In this document: positions 16,546 through 26,069 of the stretch, piece after piece
Position numbering within the stretch: the stretch's first letter is position 1
How the letters are laid out: every line of letters begins with the position of its first letter
Made by a program: the position numbers and the translations under genes
Notes under the pieces: generated by a model
Seen by the model: the letters and a program-made list of their open reading frames with translations, nothing else
The model's database searches: none
Told to the model about the DNA's origin: nothing
Assembly: GCA_021775755.1 (NCBI GenBank)
Contig: JAJFHE010000033.1
Span: 336,291-400,290 of the forward strand
DNA: 64,000 nucleotides
Source: Hyphomicrobiales bacterium
Lineage (GTDB): Bacteria; Pseudomonadota; Alphaproteobacteria; Rhizobiales; JAJFHB01
Direction: 5' to 3'

Positions 16546-19521
16546 ATGACGAACATCGACGACCTGAAGGCGCAGCGCGAAGCATCTCTTGCCGCAACGG
16601 CCGGGGGAGTTCCTGCAAGGACATCCAATCCGTTTTTCGGCGTTGGCCCGATCACCGATCTCACCACCGATGAGGTGGATGCGCGCCTGACCCGCCTTGA
16701 GTTCGATGCGTGGCTGGAAGCCAACTACCGCAAGGTCAATGACAAGGGCGAAAGCATCGGGCCGTTCACAACGGCCGAGATCGGACGCTCCATGCACCGC
16801 GGCTACCCGGCCGACAAAATCCTTCTCGACATGATGCGCGAGATCCACCGTTATTTCGGCTTCCCCAAGGCCAACAAAATGGCGGTCGGGCTTGGCGGCG
16901 GCCACAGCGGCTTCACGGTCGGCGTCCTGCATCTCGTCAATGCGAACGATGCAAGCCAGCACGCCTTCGTCGACACGCCAACGCCGGAATCCGAAGCCGC
17001 GCAGGTCGGCGGCTTTTTCCGCCAGTCCTGGGGCGCGCAGCTCATCGAGATGCAGCGCTTTGCCGCAAACGGCGACGAGGCACGCATTCACTTCGCCGAC
17101 GACGAAGGAACAATCCCGGACGCCGATGCGTTGGAAGCGATGGGCGTCAAACTGTTCGTAGGCGTTGGTCACGAAACCACCGGCGCCACCACGTATACGG
17201 ATGGCGACATCGAGAACCTGATTGCCTGGATCGACCGCGACCCGGAAAACCATCACGCGGTTATCGACGGCACGTCGATGCTCGGCGCGATGCCATGGTC
17301 AAGCGATCTCATCGCACAGTTCACGGCCAAATGCTGCATGTTCATGCCGTTCCAGAAGGCCATTGGCGGCATTTCTGGCTACTTCGTCATGACCATGACA
17401 CCGCAGGCGCTTGAGCTGATCGAAGCCAACCAGAAGAACCCGTCCTGGGCGATCCCGCGCCAGCTCAAGATGGCGGTGCCGCTCGATGCCAAGCGCCCCT
17501 TGAGCGGCGGCAGCAGCACAGCACTGGGGCCGATATACGATCCGGCCGAAGAGCGCATGCTGGGTGGTATTGTCAACACCTACTCAACGCTTGCATTTGC
17601 GGAGACAACTTTCGGATTGCTGCGGGTTGAGCGCAAGATCGGCTCCGTCGACGAGATGAACAAGCGCTCCGTGACAAACCGCCAGGCGATCAACGACTGG
17701 GTCGCGGCCAATCCGCTGTTCGAACTGGGCGTCGCCAAAGAGGACCGCCGCGGCGCCGCGGTGACACTGCTCAGGGTCAATGACGCCGGCATATCCGATG
17801 CCGACCTGCATGCACGCGTCATTGCCCGCTCCAAGCAGGTCCTGGCGTATGAGGGCGTAACCCATCCCAATGGCGATTATGAGAGCGGCCTCGATGTTGC
17901 GCGCTACGTGAACGCGTTTCCGGGAACGCCGGGCGACTATCGTGCCTGGATCGGCGGCATCAGGCCGGTCGATGACATCACAGCCCTGCTCAACAATCTC
18001 CAATACGCTTACCACCGGGCCAAAATCATCGTCCTGGAAGAGGTGCTTGCCGAACTTGGGGAAACCTTCCCGTCGCAATCTGCCGCCTCTGACGGGCCAG
18101 GGCGCAAGGACGATCCGGCGCGCGCCTACAAAGTGCTCATCGCCGATCTTGTCGGACTGCGTTTCGACGCCGCCGGCGAGCCCGACCACTCCGAAATACG
18201 CACCTATATTGAAGACGGCGGCGGTGTGTTCCACGAAGGTCCGATCGGCGATGAAAGTGCGCTTGAAGCGGGCCGGATCCACTTTTTCTATCAGCCGGAC
18301 CTCAGCACACGCGAAGAGCTTCTGCCGCAGACCGACGGCGGCCAGTACGATGCCGTCATCGCCGCGGCGACGTTCCTTCCCGAAGAATCGGTCTTTGCCG
18401 AGGGCGGTGTGCGCATCGGCGCCGGCACCGGCAACATGGGCTCTGCCTCCTGGGGCGGCGGCAATGGCGACGGCGGTTCCGCGCCGTTGATGAACACGCC
18501 GAGCTTCAACAGCCGTGCCACTGCGCAAATGGCCATGAAGGCCTTGTTGAAAGTCCTGCCCGATCTGCCCGTCGACACGTTGCACCAGCGCGTCATCGAT
18601 TGTGCATTCGATACCGGCAAGAACCTGCGGGAGTTTCCAACCGAAAAGCTCGAGGGCAAAAAGATGGCGGTTATCGGCTTCGGCAATATCGGCCGCGAAG
18701 TCGCCAAACTTGCAAAGGCCTTCGGTATGCGCGTTGCCGTGCATGCCCGGTCCCGTCACAAAGACTGGGTTGAATCGGAAGGCTTCACCTTCGCCGCAAC
18801 CGCAGAAGACGCCGCAACAGGCGCCGATGTGATCAGCCCGCATACGGGGCTCGGCGCCCTGGACCCGGCAACCGGCACTTTCGCAAATGCCGGCGTTGTC
18901 GGTCAGAGCGTCATCGATGCGCTCAACGATGGCGCGGTTGTTGTCAATTACGACCGCGGCGAGGTTGTTGACTGTGCGGCGCTGGATGCAGCGCTCGCCA
19001 GCGGCAAAGTGCGTTATGCCTGCATCGATGCCGACATCTTCATCGATCAGGCGTCGGGAGAAATTTCCGGCCCGATGAAGCCCTATCTTGAAATCGAACC
19101 GGGCCACCGCGGCAAGCTTGAGCTGCTGCCGCACGCTGCCGCCGATACGGAACACCTCTCCCGTGTCGAAGGTGCCAAACAGGCGGTCGATCAAATCGTC
19201 TCGGCCATCCGTTACAAGCGTGTCGTGAACCTGAAGGGCGATCTGCCGGAGGCTTACGAGAACGCCGGTGCCCGCACCGTGGACGGCGTCGGCCGGGTAA
19301 CCTCGGGCCGCCTCGCCGAAACGGCCGGCAATGACGATGCCATCGCACATCTGCGCCAGACCGCGGAGCGCATGGCGGCTATCTGGGGCGCCATTTCGGC
19401 GATCAACGATCCTGACCGACGCGCCGACCTGCTGGCACGTTACGGTGACGATCTCATCCTCAACTCAAACCGCTACGCGGCGTTGATGGAAGAGCACGGG
19501 CTGAAGGGGCCATTCAATTAG
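16546..19521 (+). CDS. SerC-like aminotransferase / SerA-like dehydrogenase fusion
   Basis: A 991-residue two-domain protein. Residues 1-500 form a class V aminotransferase like phosphoserine aminotransferase: GVGHETTGATTY matches the HETSTG region of SerC and Lys271 in MPFQKAIGG is the likely PLP lysine. Residues 525-905 form a D-2-hydroxyacid dehydrogenase: the NAD motif VIGFGNIG (711-716 region), YDRGEVVD with Arg804 and LLPHAAADT with His863. Together they could run phosphoglycerate to phosphoserine in one polypeptide. About 85 C-terminal residues form an extra helical tail, with no ACT domain visible. An ATG at 16513 with GGGAGG upstream is an alternative start; ATG 16546 follows GAGGGG. 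Confidence 0.82.
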   Translation: MTNIDDLKAQREASLAATAGGVPARTSNPFFGVGPITDLTTDEVDARLTRLEFDAWLEANYRKVNDKGESIGPFTTAEIGRSMHRGYPADKILLDMMREIHRYFGFPKANKMAVGLGGGHSGFTVGVLHLVNANDASQHAFVDTPTPESEAAQVGGFFRQSWGAQLIEMQRFAANGDEARIHFADDEGTIPDADALEAMGVKLFVGVGHETTGATTYTDGDIENLIAWIDRDPENHHAVIDGTSMLGAMPWSSDLIAQFTAKCCMFMPFQKAIGGISGYFVMTMTPQALELIEANQKNPSWAIPRQLKMAVPLDAKRPLSGGSSTALGPIYDPAEERMLGGIVNTYSTLAFAETTFGLLRVERKIGSVDEMNKRSVTNRQAINDWVAANPLFELGVAKEDRRGAAVTLLRVNDAGISDADLHARVIARSKQVLAYEGVTHPNGDYESGLDVARYVNAFPGTPGDYRAWIGGIRPVDDITALLNNLQYAYHRAKIIVLEEVLAELGETFPSQSAASDGPGRKDDPARAYKVLIADLVGLRFDAAGEPDHSEIRTYIEDGGGVFHEGPIGDESALEAGRIHFFYQPDLSTREELLPQTDGGQYDAVIAAATFLPEESVFAEGGVRIGAGTGNMGSASWGGGNGDGGSAPLMNTPSFNSRATAQMAMKALLKVLPDLPVDTLHQRVIDCAFDTGKNLREFPTEKLEGKKMAVIGFGNIGREVAKLAKAFGMRVAVHARSRHKDWVESEGFTFAATAEDAATGADVISPHTGLGALDPATGTFANAGVVGQSVIDALNDGAVVVNYDRGEVVDCAALDAALASGKVRYACIDADIFIDQASGEISGPMKPYLEIEPGHRGKLELLPHAAADTEHLSRVEGAKQAVDQIVSAIRYKRVVNLKGDLPEAYENAGARTVDGVGRVTSGRLAETAGNDDAIAHLRQTAERMAAIWGAISAINDPDRRADLLARYGDDLILNSNRYAALMEEHGLKGPFN

Positions 19522-19530
19522 GCAACCCTT

Positions 19531-19559
19531 TTCACTTGACGCGCGATGGCGTGTATAAA
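19531..19559 (+). promoter_or_regulatory. Promoter of gloB
   Basis: TTCACT (19531-19536) and TATAAA (19554-19559) are separated by 17 bases, a good sigma-70-type pair, 45 bp before the gloB ATG. The preceding gene ends at 19521, so gloB has its own promoter. Confidence 0.5.
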
Positions 19560-19603
19560 GCGCTCCTCAACGGGAAAATCCCAGCTCAGGAGCACTTGCC
19601 ATC

Positions 19604-20374
19604 ATGTCCGTTCTGGAAATCCACCAGTTCCCCTGCCTCAGCGACAATTACGGCGTTCTAATTCACGACGCCGAACAGAATCTGACCGCATCGATCGACA
19701 CGCCCGAGGTGGGGCCGATAGAGCGCGCGCTTAGCGAAAAAGGCTGGACGCTCACGCACATCCTGAACACCCACCACCATGGCGATCACACCGACGGCAA
19801 TGTCGAGCTGAAGCGGAAGACCGGCTGCACTATCGTCGGCCCGCGGCCGGAGGCAAGCAAGATTCCGGGCATCGATATCGAAGTGGGCGATGGCGAAGTT
19901 TACGAGTTTGGCGGCCACGCCGCGCAGGTTATCGAAACCCCCGGCCACACGCTCGGCCACATTGCCTATTATTTCGCTCAGGATGAGGTTGTGTTCGTCG
20001 GCGACACGCTGTTCGCGCTGGGGTGCGGGCGCGTGTTTGAAGGCACCTACGAACAGATGTGGGATTCCCTGCAGAAACTGATGGCCCTGCCGCCGGAAAC
20101 GACCGTTTACTGCGGCCACGAATACACCCAGGCCAATGCCAACTTCGCCCTCACCATAGAGCCCGACAACGCAGATCTCGTGGCGCGTGCGAGCGATATC
20201 GCCGACAAGCGTTCACGCGGTGAGCCAACTGTGCCGACCACTCTTGAGCTCGAACTGCGCACCAACCCGTTCCTGCGCGCCGCAAGCCCCGGCGTTCAGA
20301 AGGAACTGCGTATGGACCAGGCCATGCTTGGCGAGGTGTTCGCCGAAGTTCGCCGCCGCAAGGACAACGCGTGA
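19604..20374 (+). CDS. gloB: Hydroxyacylglutathione hydrolase (glyoxalase II)
   Basis: A metallo-beta-lactamase-fold enzyme of 256 residues. ILNTHHHGDHTDGN is the THxHxDH metal motif, with further ligands in ETPGHTLGHI, FVGDTLFALGCGRVFEG and YCGHEYTQANANFAL. It hydrolyses S-lactoylglutathione to lactate and glutathione, completing methylglyoxal detoxification in the cytoplasm. Length and motif order are standard. Confidence 0.95.
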   Translation: MSVLEIHQFPCLSDNYGVLIHDAEQNLTASIDTPEVGPIERALSEKGWTLTHILNTHHHGDHTDGNVELKRKTGCTIVGPRPEASKIPGIDIEVGDGEVYEFGGHAAQVIETPGHTLGHIAYYFAQDEVVFVGDTLFALGCGRVFEGTYEQMWDSLQKLMALPPETTVYCGHEYTQANANFALTIEPDNADLVARASDIADKRSRGEPTVPTTLELELRTNPFLRAASPGVQKELRMDQAMLGEVFAEVRRRKDNA

Positions 20375-20404
20375 CGCAAACCCTAAGAGCAGTCATGCGT
20401 CGAG

Positions 20405-20443
20405 CCCGGCGCCTGGCAATCGGCCCGCTCACTCGGCGCCGGG
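20405..20443. terminator. Dyad between convergent gloB and phaB
   Basis: CCCGGCGCC (20405-20413) pairs with GGCGCCGGG (20435-20443), a 9-bp GC-rich stem with a 21-base loop. It lies where the two convergent transcripts meet. There is no T-run, so bidirectional termination is inferred from position only. Confidence 0.35.
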
Positions 20444-20538
20444 ACACTGGTGTGGTGCACCGTGTCGGCGGGCCTTGAATTCGCAGGCTTAGCTGGCGCC
20501 GCCGAACTGGCGACCGCGAGGCTGATACGAGCCCCGCG

Positions 20539-21264
20539 TCAACCTGACATGTACTGACCGCCGTTGATGGAAAGCACCGAACCGGTAACAAAACCGGCTT
20601 CGTCGCGCGCCAGATAGACAACCGCATCGGCGATCTCGTCCGCCTCGCCAAGCCGTCCCACCGGGATGCCGGCAACAATGCTTTCCAGCACCTTTTCCGG
20701 CACCGCGGCAACCATTTCGGTATTGATGTAGCCGGGACAGATGCAGTTGACCGTAATGCCCTTGCGGGCACCTTCCTGAGCCATCGCCTTGGTAAAGCCG
20801 ATGACGCCGGCCTTGGCGGCGGAGTAGTTCGACTGACCCATCTGACCCTTCTGGCCGTTGATCGATGAAATGTTGACGATGCGCCCGAAATTGCGCTCGC
20901 GCATGCCCTCGATCACCGGGCGCGTCATATTGAAGAGGCTGTCGAGGTTGGTCCGGATGACCGCCGACCATTGCTCTTCGCTCATGCGGTGCAGTACGCC
21001 ATCGCGGGTAATGCCGGCGTTGTTGACCACAATTTCGACAGGACCAAGATCCGCCTCGATTTGAGCCAGCCCGTCGGAGCACGACTGGAAACTCGAAACG
21101 TCCCATTTGTAGACCGCAATTCCGGTCTCTTTCTTGAACGCGGCAGCCGCCTCGTCATTGCCCGCATAGTTTGCCGCAACCGTAAAACCGGCCGCCTGCA
21201 AACCCTTGGAGATCGCCGCGCCAATACCGCGCGTGCCACCTGTAACCACTGCTGTTCTTGCCAT
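20539..21264 (-). CDS. phaB: Acetoacetyl-CoA reductase
   Basis: A short-chain dehydrogenase of 241 residues. TGGTRGIGAAI is the NADPH motif, NNAGITRDGVLHRM the second motif, and the catalytic set is Ser in ISSINGQKGQMGQ with YSAAKAG. The GQKGQMGQSNYSAAK segment is characteristic of PhaB. It makes (R)-3-hydroxybutyryl-CoA for polyhydroxybutyrate. ATG 21264 (MARTAVVTGG) has AGGGA upstream; the longer frame is rejected. It lies downstream of phaA on the same strand. Confidence 0.93.
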   Translation of the reverse strand: MARTAVVTGGTRGIGAAISKGLQAAGFTVAANYAGNDEAAAAFKKETGIAVYKWDVSSFQSCSDGLAQIEADLGPVEIVVNNAGITRDGVLHRMSEEQWSAVIRTNLDSLFNMTRPVIEGMRERNFGRIVNISSINGQKGQMGQSNYSAAKAGVIGFTKAMAQEGARKGITVNCICPGYINTEMVAAVPEKVLESIVAGIPVGRLGEADEIADAVVYLARDEAGFVTGSVLSINGGQYMSG

Positions 21265-21333
21265 AACCATCCCTTCAAGCGCCGCGAACCTCGTCGCTGC
21301 ACCTCCCAAACATCAAATTGTGTGTTGCGCGCC

Positions 21334-21362
21334 GGGTCAATTGTCCCTTCGGACAATAACCC
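21334..21362 (-). other. Intercistronic hairpin between phaA and phaB
   Basis: ATTGTCC (21340-21346) pairs with GGACAAT (21351-21357) around a four-base loop, extended by GGGT/ACCC outside. No T-run follows on the minus strand. It lies in the 144-bp gap of the presumed phaA-phaB transcript and could affect processing or relative expression. Confidence 0.35.
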
Positions 21363-21408
21363 GGAAAACCCCTGAACTCAGTCGCGCCTGACCTGGCCGA
21401 AGCCGAAA

Positions 21409-22596
21409 TCAGTCGCGTTCGACGCACATGGCGATGCCCATGCCACCGCCGATGCAAAGCGTCGCGAGACCTTTTTTGGCGTCACGTCGCTTCATTTCAT
21501 GGAGCAGCGTCACCAGCACCCTCGCGCCCGACGCGCCGATCGGGTGACCGAGCGCGATCGCGCCACCGTTCACATTGACGTTGTCGGTATTCCAGCCCAT
21601 GTCCTTGTTGACGGCGGTGGCCTGTGCGGCGAACGCCTCGTTGGCTTCAACCAGATCGAGATCGTCAACGCTCCAGCCAGCCTTCTCAAGTGCCTTTTTC
21701 GACGCCGGGATGGGACCGGTTCCCATGATTGCAGGATCGACACCAGCCTGCGCCCACGATACCACGCGTGCCAGCGGTTCAATGCCGCGCTTTTCAGCTT
21801 CTGCCGCGCTCATGAGCACGACCGCTGCCGCACCGTCATTGATACCGGAAGCGTTTGCTGCCGTAACCGACCCGTCCTTGGCAAAGGCCGGGCGCAGCTT
21901 CTGCATGCCCTCCATCGTGGCACCGTGGCGGATATACTCGTCGTCTTCGACGACAATGTCGCCCTTGCGGGTCGAAATCGTAACAGGCGTAATTTCTTCC
22001 TTGAACTTGCCGGCCTTCTGCGCAGCTTCAGCCTTGTTCTGCGAGGCAACCGCAAATTCGTCCTGAACCTCACGTGTAATCTGCCACTGCTGCGCAACAT
22101 TCTCTGCCGTGTTGCCCATGTGATAGCCGTTGAAGGCATCCCACAGACCGTCCTTGATCATCGTGTCGGTGACTTCGTAATTGCCCATCTTCTGGCCGTT
22201 GCGCATATGCGAACAATGCGGCGCCTGGCTCATGCTTTCCTGGCCGCCGGCCACCACGACATCGGCGTCGCCATTGCGGATCTGCTGAAACCCGAGCGCC
22301 ACCGCGCGCAGGCCCGAGCCGCACAGCTGATTGACGCCCCAGGCCGGGCTTTCTACCGGAATACCGGAATTGATTGATGCCTGCCGGGCCGGGTTTTGCC
22401 CCTGGCCTGCCGTCAGGATCTGACCCATAATGACTTCGTCGACGTCTGACGGATCGATCTTCGCGCGGTCCATGGCCGCCTCGATGGCAACCTTGCCGAG
22501 GTCATGCGCCGGAACCGTGCTCAGCGCACCGTTGAAAGTCCCAACCGGCGTGCGTGCCGCTGCGGCAATGACGATATCGCCTTGTGAATTTGACAT
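21409..22596 (-). CDS. phaA: Acetyl-CoA C-acetyltransferase (beta-ketothiolase)
   Basis: A 395-residue thiolase. The acylated cysteine lies in [14 protein letters not shown], the active-site histidine in [16 protein letters not shown] and the second cysteine in [11 protein letters not shown]. It condenses two acetyl-CoA to acetoacetyl-CoA, the first step of polyhydroxybutyrate synthesis. GGGAG precedes the ATG. It is transcribed divergently from phaR. Confidence 0.95.
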   Translation of the reverse strand: MSNSQGDIVIAAAARTPVGTFNGALSTVPAHDLGKVAIEAAMDRAKIDPSDVDEVIMGQILTAGQGQNPARQASINSGIPVESPAWGVNQLCGSGLRAVALGFQQIRNGDADVVVAGGQESMSQAPHCSHMRNGQKMGNYEVTDTMIKDGLWDAFNGYHMGNTAENVAQQWQITREVQDEFAVASQNKAEAAQKAGKFKEEITPVTISTRKGDIVVEDDEYIRHGATMEGMQKLRPAFAKDGSVTAANASGINDGAAAVVLMSAAEAEKRGIEPLARVVSWAQAGVDPAIMGTGPIPASKKALEKAGWSVDDLDLVEANEAFAAQATAVNKDMGWNTDNVNVNGGAIALGHPIGASGARVLVTLLHEMKRRDAKKGLATLCIGGGMGIAMCVERD

Positions 22597-22743
22597 GTGC
22601 TTTGCTCCCTAAACAAATGCTGCGCCAGCGAACTGCGGCGCACTGCCGATCAAGCCGGCACGCGTGACCCTTGAAACCCTGAACCGAACCATACATGACC
22701 GGGCCACGGTCCTGCACTCCCCGGTAACATAGTCACGACCTCA

Positions 22744-22785
22744 TTATTGTGCAACTGCTAAATGTCATGTTGCGATGCACAATAA
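22744..22785. promoter_or_regulatory. Candidate PhaR operator in the phaA/phaR spacer
   Basis: A perfect 10-bp inverted repeat, TTATTGTGCA (22744-22753) and TGCACAATAA (22776-22785), is separated by 22 bp. Each arm continues into a TGC/GCA-rich core (TGCAACTGC and, on the other strand, TGCATCGCA). PhaR repressors bind TGCA-rich sites near PHB genes. The location between phaA and phaR suits autoregulation and control of phaA. The protein-site match is inferred. Confidence 0.45.
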
Positions 22786-22953
22786 GTCGTATATCGCCAC
22801 CCTTGCGGCGAGTGTTCGCGGCAAGCGTCCTGAAAAATATTTACGCCAATTCGATTCCGCACTTGCGTTCATCATCTCGCACACGCAAAAATGTCTTCAA
22901 ACACGGCCCCGCATAGCAATGCCGGGCTCGGTCCTGAACGAAAGGGAACCTCT

Positions 22954-23565
22954 GTGGCCACGAAACAGGACAACGATCGCGAGCCGATCACCATCAAGAA
23001 ATACGCAAACCGGCGTCTCTACAACACGGCGACAAGCACCTACGTCACGCTTGAGGACCTTGCCATCATGGTGAAGGAAGGCCAGGAGTTTCTGGTCTAC
23101 GATGCAAAGTCCGGCGAAGACATCACGCGCTCGGTCCTCACGCAGATCATTTTCGAAGAAGAAAGCAAGGGCCAGAACCTCCTGCCGGTAGGGTTCCTGC
23201 GCCAGCTGATCAGCTTCTACGGCGACAGCATGCAGGGCCTCGTGCCAAGCTATCTCGAAGTAAGCCTTGAGACCCTGACACGTGAACAGGAACGGCTGCG
23301 CCAGCAGATGAACGATGCCTGGGGGGCAGCGCCGTTCAAGGCCATGGAAGAGCACGCGAAATCAAATCTCGCAGTTTTTGAAAAAGCACTGTCCATGTTT
23401 TCGCCGTTTGGAGCCGGCGAAGACGAGGCGCAACAGGCAACACCATCGGCACCCGAGGCTGCGGACAAGGACGACACGTCCAGCAAGGGTGACGAACTCG
23501 GCCTGCTGCGCAACCAGCTTGAGGCCATGCAAAAGCAACTGGACAAGCTGTCGAAGGGATCGTGA
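22954..23565 (+). CDS. phaR: Polyhydroxyalkanoate synthesis repressor PhaR
   Basis: About 203 residues. The PHB/PHA accumulation regulator DNA-binding domain reads EPITIKKYANRRLYNTATST, followed by DLAIMVKEGQEFLVYDAKSG and DITRSVLTQIIFEEE, with a C-terminal helical, acidic and coiled-coil-prone tail (LRNQLEAMQKQLDKL). PhaR binds polymer granules and DNA and controls phasins and its own gene. GTG 22954 has AAGGGA upstream; an ATG at 22891 is an alternative. It is divergent from phaA. Confidence 0.92.
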   Translation: MATKQDNDREPITIKKYANRRLYNTATSTYVTLEDLAIMVKEGQEFLVYDAKSGEDITRSVLTQIIFEEESKGQNLLPVGFLRQLISFYGDSMQGLVPSYLEVSLETLTREQERLRQQMNDAWGAAPFKAMEEHAKSNLAVFEKALSMFSPFGAGEDEAQQATPSAPEAADKDDTSSKGDELGLLRNQLEAMQKQLDKLSKGS

Positions 23566-23586
23566 GAAGCGCGAGGTTTTAATTTT

Positions 23587-25413
23587 CTAGAGCGCGGCGA
23601 ACTTCGAATCCTTGTCGGGCTGTTCTGAGGCCCAGGGCGCGTCCATTGCCGCTGCGCCGTACAGGAAACCCTGCAGGTAGTCGACCCCGAAGCTTCTCAG
23701 AAGTTCGGCGTCCTGCCGGTCCTGAACCCACTCCGCCACGGTTTCCAGCTTGAAGTTCTTCGCCAGATCGATAAGCGTACGCACGAAGAACTGATTGTCC
23801 TTGTTCTTGCACAGCTGGTCGCAGAAGCTTCCGTCGAGCTTCACCATATCGACATCCAGCATCTTAAGGTTTCGGAACGACGTGTAGCCCGCGCCGAAAT
23901 CGTCGATCGCCACTTTGCAGCCTAGATCGCGAAGCTTGCTGATAAAACGCGTGCTCTCCTCAAGATCCTGCAGTGCCACGGTTTCGGTAATTTCCACCGT
24001 AAGCCGCTCGGCAATCGGGCGGTGCAGGCCCAAATGTGCGGTCAGATTGGCGAGCCAGCGCGGATCGTTTGCGGTCATGCCGGAAATGTTCAGCGACAGT
24101 CGCGCCGCGGGATGGTCGGCCAGCGCATCCAGCGCGAGTTCAAGCACGCGGTGATCGATAAGTCTGACCAGACCGAGTTGCTCCGCGACGGGAATGAAGT
24201 GGCCTGCGGAAACGATTTCGTTGTCGGGCTTGACCAGACGCAACAGACATTCATAGAGCGCCGGCTGTTCCGACTGGGCATCGACGATCGGCTGAAACGC
24301 GATTGCAAGGCGCCGGTTGTTGAGTGCGGAAATGATCTCGTCGGCGAACATGATGTTGCGCTTACGCATCGATTCGCGTTTGCCGGAGTGCTTGTAGGCC
24401 ACATAGCTGTCGCGATGTTTGGACTTGGCCTGATCGAGCGCTTCCTCTGCGCGCACCATCGCCTCGTCGCAGCCGCGCGCATCCGCCGGAAGCGCCAGCG
24501 AGCCGATCGACACCGTTGCCGACACCGGCCCCGCCGCCGTTTCGATGACCGTGTCGCGCACAGAGCGCAGCAAACGGTCGGCGGCAACCTTCACATCCTG
24601 CTCGCTGCAATTGGAGAGGATGAGCCCGAACTTGTTACCTGCATACCGGCCGATCGAATCGCCCGTCCGCAAAGCCGAGCGCAGTCGCTTGCTCACAGCC
24701 GCGATCACCTGATCCGCAACATCGAACCCATAGGCATCATTGACCATTGCGAGATTATCGACCGCTGCCAGCACGAATGCACATGGCATGCGGTGCTGCT
24801 GAGCGCATTCGATCGATTCAGCGAGGCTCTCCGCCAGCCGCCCGCGGTTCATCAGACCCGTCAGAGTATCGTAATGGCTTAAATAATTGAGCTCTTGCTC
24901 ACGATTGTGACGGTCTTCGATATTGCTCAGTACGCCGTAGACGCTTGCCGGCTTGCCGTCCCGTCCGGCAAACCAGCGGCCCGTGTCTTCCACCCAAATT
25001 GGCTCGCATGCATTACGGCCCTTGGGAAAAATGCGGTACTGTATTGTGAAGGGAACTCCCTCGCCCTCATCGACGCTGCCCGAACCCGTTACCGTCTCGT
25101 ATCGGCTTACGATGTTTTCCGGACAGGTGATGAACGCGTAGCCGCGCCCGCTGCCAAGCGCCTCTGTGTCGGGAATACCAAGCGCAGTGGTGGCATTCCC
25201 GCTCCAGCGCAGGACATCGGTTTCTATGGTCCATTCGTAGAAAACCTGATGAACCGCCTGCACCGCCTGGCGCAGCCATCCATCGCTTCCCGCTGCCTTA
25301 ACCCGCGCATCGAGCGGCAGATTCTTACTGATTTCAACGGTGTCATAACCGTCTCGCGTTTTCGGTGTTCCGGTCCCCACCGGTTCACTCGACAAGGTCA
25401 ACTCCTCGCCCAC
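23587..25413 (-). CDS. PAS-GGDEF-EAL protein, probable c-di-GMP phosphodiesterase
   Basis: A 608-residue soluble signalling protein. Residues about 45-170 form a PAS-like sensor, 175-335 a GGDEF domain and 355-590 an EAL domain. The GGDEF motif has become AGNKF (258-262), so cyclase activity is unlikely. The EAL domain keeps its catalytic set: Glu388 in YECLLR, Asn442, Glu474, Asp504-Asp505 in IDDFGAGYTS, Lys525, Glu561 and Gln581. It therefore most likely degrades c-di-GMP, with the GGDEF domain possibly sensing GTP. No membrane segment is seen. It is convergent with phaR. Confidence 0.9.
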   Translation of the reverse strand: MGEELTLSSEPVGTGTPKTRDGYDTVEISKNLPLDARVKAAGSDGWLRQAVQAVHQVFYEWTIETDVLRWSGNATTALGIPDTEALGSGRGYAFITCPENIVSRYETVTGSGSVDEGEGVPFTIQYRIFPKGRNACEPIWVEDTGRWFAGRDGKPASVYGVLSNIEDRHNREQELNYLSHYDTLTGLMNRGRLAESLAESIECAQQHRMPCAFVLAAVDNLAMVNDAYGFDVADQVIAAVSKRLRSALRTGDSIGRYAGNKFGLILSNCSEQDVKVAADRLLRSVRDTVIETAAGPVSATVSIGSLALPADARGCDEAMVRAEEALDQAKSKHRDSYVAYKHSGKRESMRKRNIMFADEIISALNNRRLAIAFQPIVDAQSEQPALYECLLRLVKPDNEIVSAGHFIPVAEQLGLVRLIDHRVLELALDALADHPAARLSLNISGMTANDPRWLANLTAHLGLHRPIAERLTVEITETVALQDLEESTRFISKLRDLGCKVAIDDFGAGYTSFRNLKMLDVDMVKLDGSFCDQLCKNKDNQFFVRTLIDLAKNFKLETVAEWVQDRQDAELLRSFGVDYLQGFLYGAAAMDAPWASEQPDKDSKFAAL

Positions 25414-25692
25414 GACCCACGCCTCCTGCGATCTATTCTACTGTTTTCGTTATATTCTCCGCCCCCGTTCTGGCCGGCGGAGCCTTCCCAACCAAGTCGC
25501 AACTCTACGTTTCAAGTCTTAAAAAAACGCCTAAAAGAAACCCCGATCAGCCAGAAACAGGCACTTTCGAGATCAATTCGACGCGACCGAGGGGGAAATT
25601 GGGCATAGGGTTAACAAAAACATCCAGCCATTGGCAGGTTCATTGCAACGGTACCTCTGCAGGGTTCATTTTGGCACATAAGGCATCGCAGC

Positions 25693-26061
25693 ATGCGTAT
25701 CGACCGCAGCACAACTCGCAGGATCGCACCGGTCAGAAAAGCCGGTCGCGCCGCTGCACGCGACAGCGCCGAGCAAAACACGGGGGCCGGCGGTGCTGCT
25801 AAAGTGGATGGGAACACAGGAACCGGCCAGGCTCTAGCCATCTGCGGCGCCCCAAGAGTAGTGGAGCCGAACAGCGGTCAACACGGCGACCGCCTTGCCC
25901 TTGCAAGCGTGGTAACGGCTCAGATCCTGGCGGAGCGGCTGGCTACAAAATCTGAAAAACGCAAGGCACGCATGTTTCCCGAGGCCGCTCTTGCCGCCTA
26001 TGCGGAAACCGTCTCACGCACCGAGCACGCCAGACAGCCGGTCACTTCCCGGCGCATTTGA
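25693..26061 (+). CDS. Small conserved-type hypothetical protein
   Basis: A 122-residue protein without signal peptide or membrane helix. It has a basic, low-complexity N-terminus (MRIDRSTTRRIAPVRKAGRA) and a C-terminal helix-rich part (VVTAQILAERLATKSEKRKA, then FPEAALAAYAETV). The layout recalls a family of small Rhizobiales proteins of unknown function, but this is an impression. It is convergent with ggt, eight bases apart. Confidence 0.5.
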   Translation: MRIDRSTTRRIAPVRKAGRAAARDSAEQNTGAGGAAKVDGNTGTGQALAICGAPRVVEPNSGQHGDRLALASVVTAQILAERLATKSEKRKARMFPEAALAAYAETVSRTEHARQPVTSRRI

Positions 26062-26069
26062 GTAGTGCT

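Noticed and set aside
17584..19350. Long minus-strand open frame of 588 codons
   Set aside because: It lies wholly opposite the serine-pathway fusion, has no family resemblance and is an expected shadow of GC-rich coding DNA.
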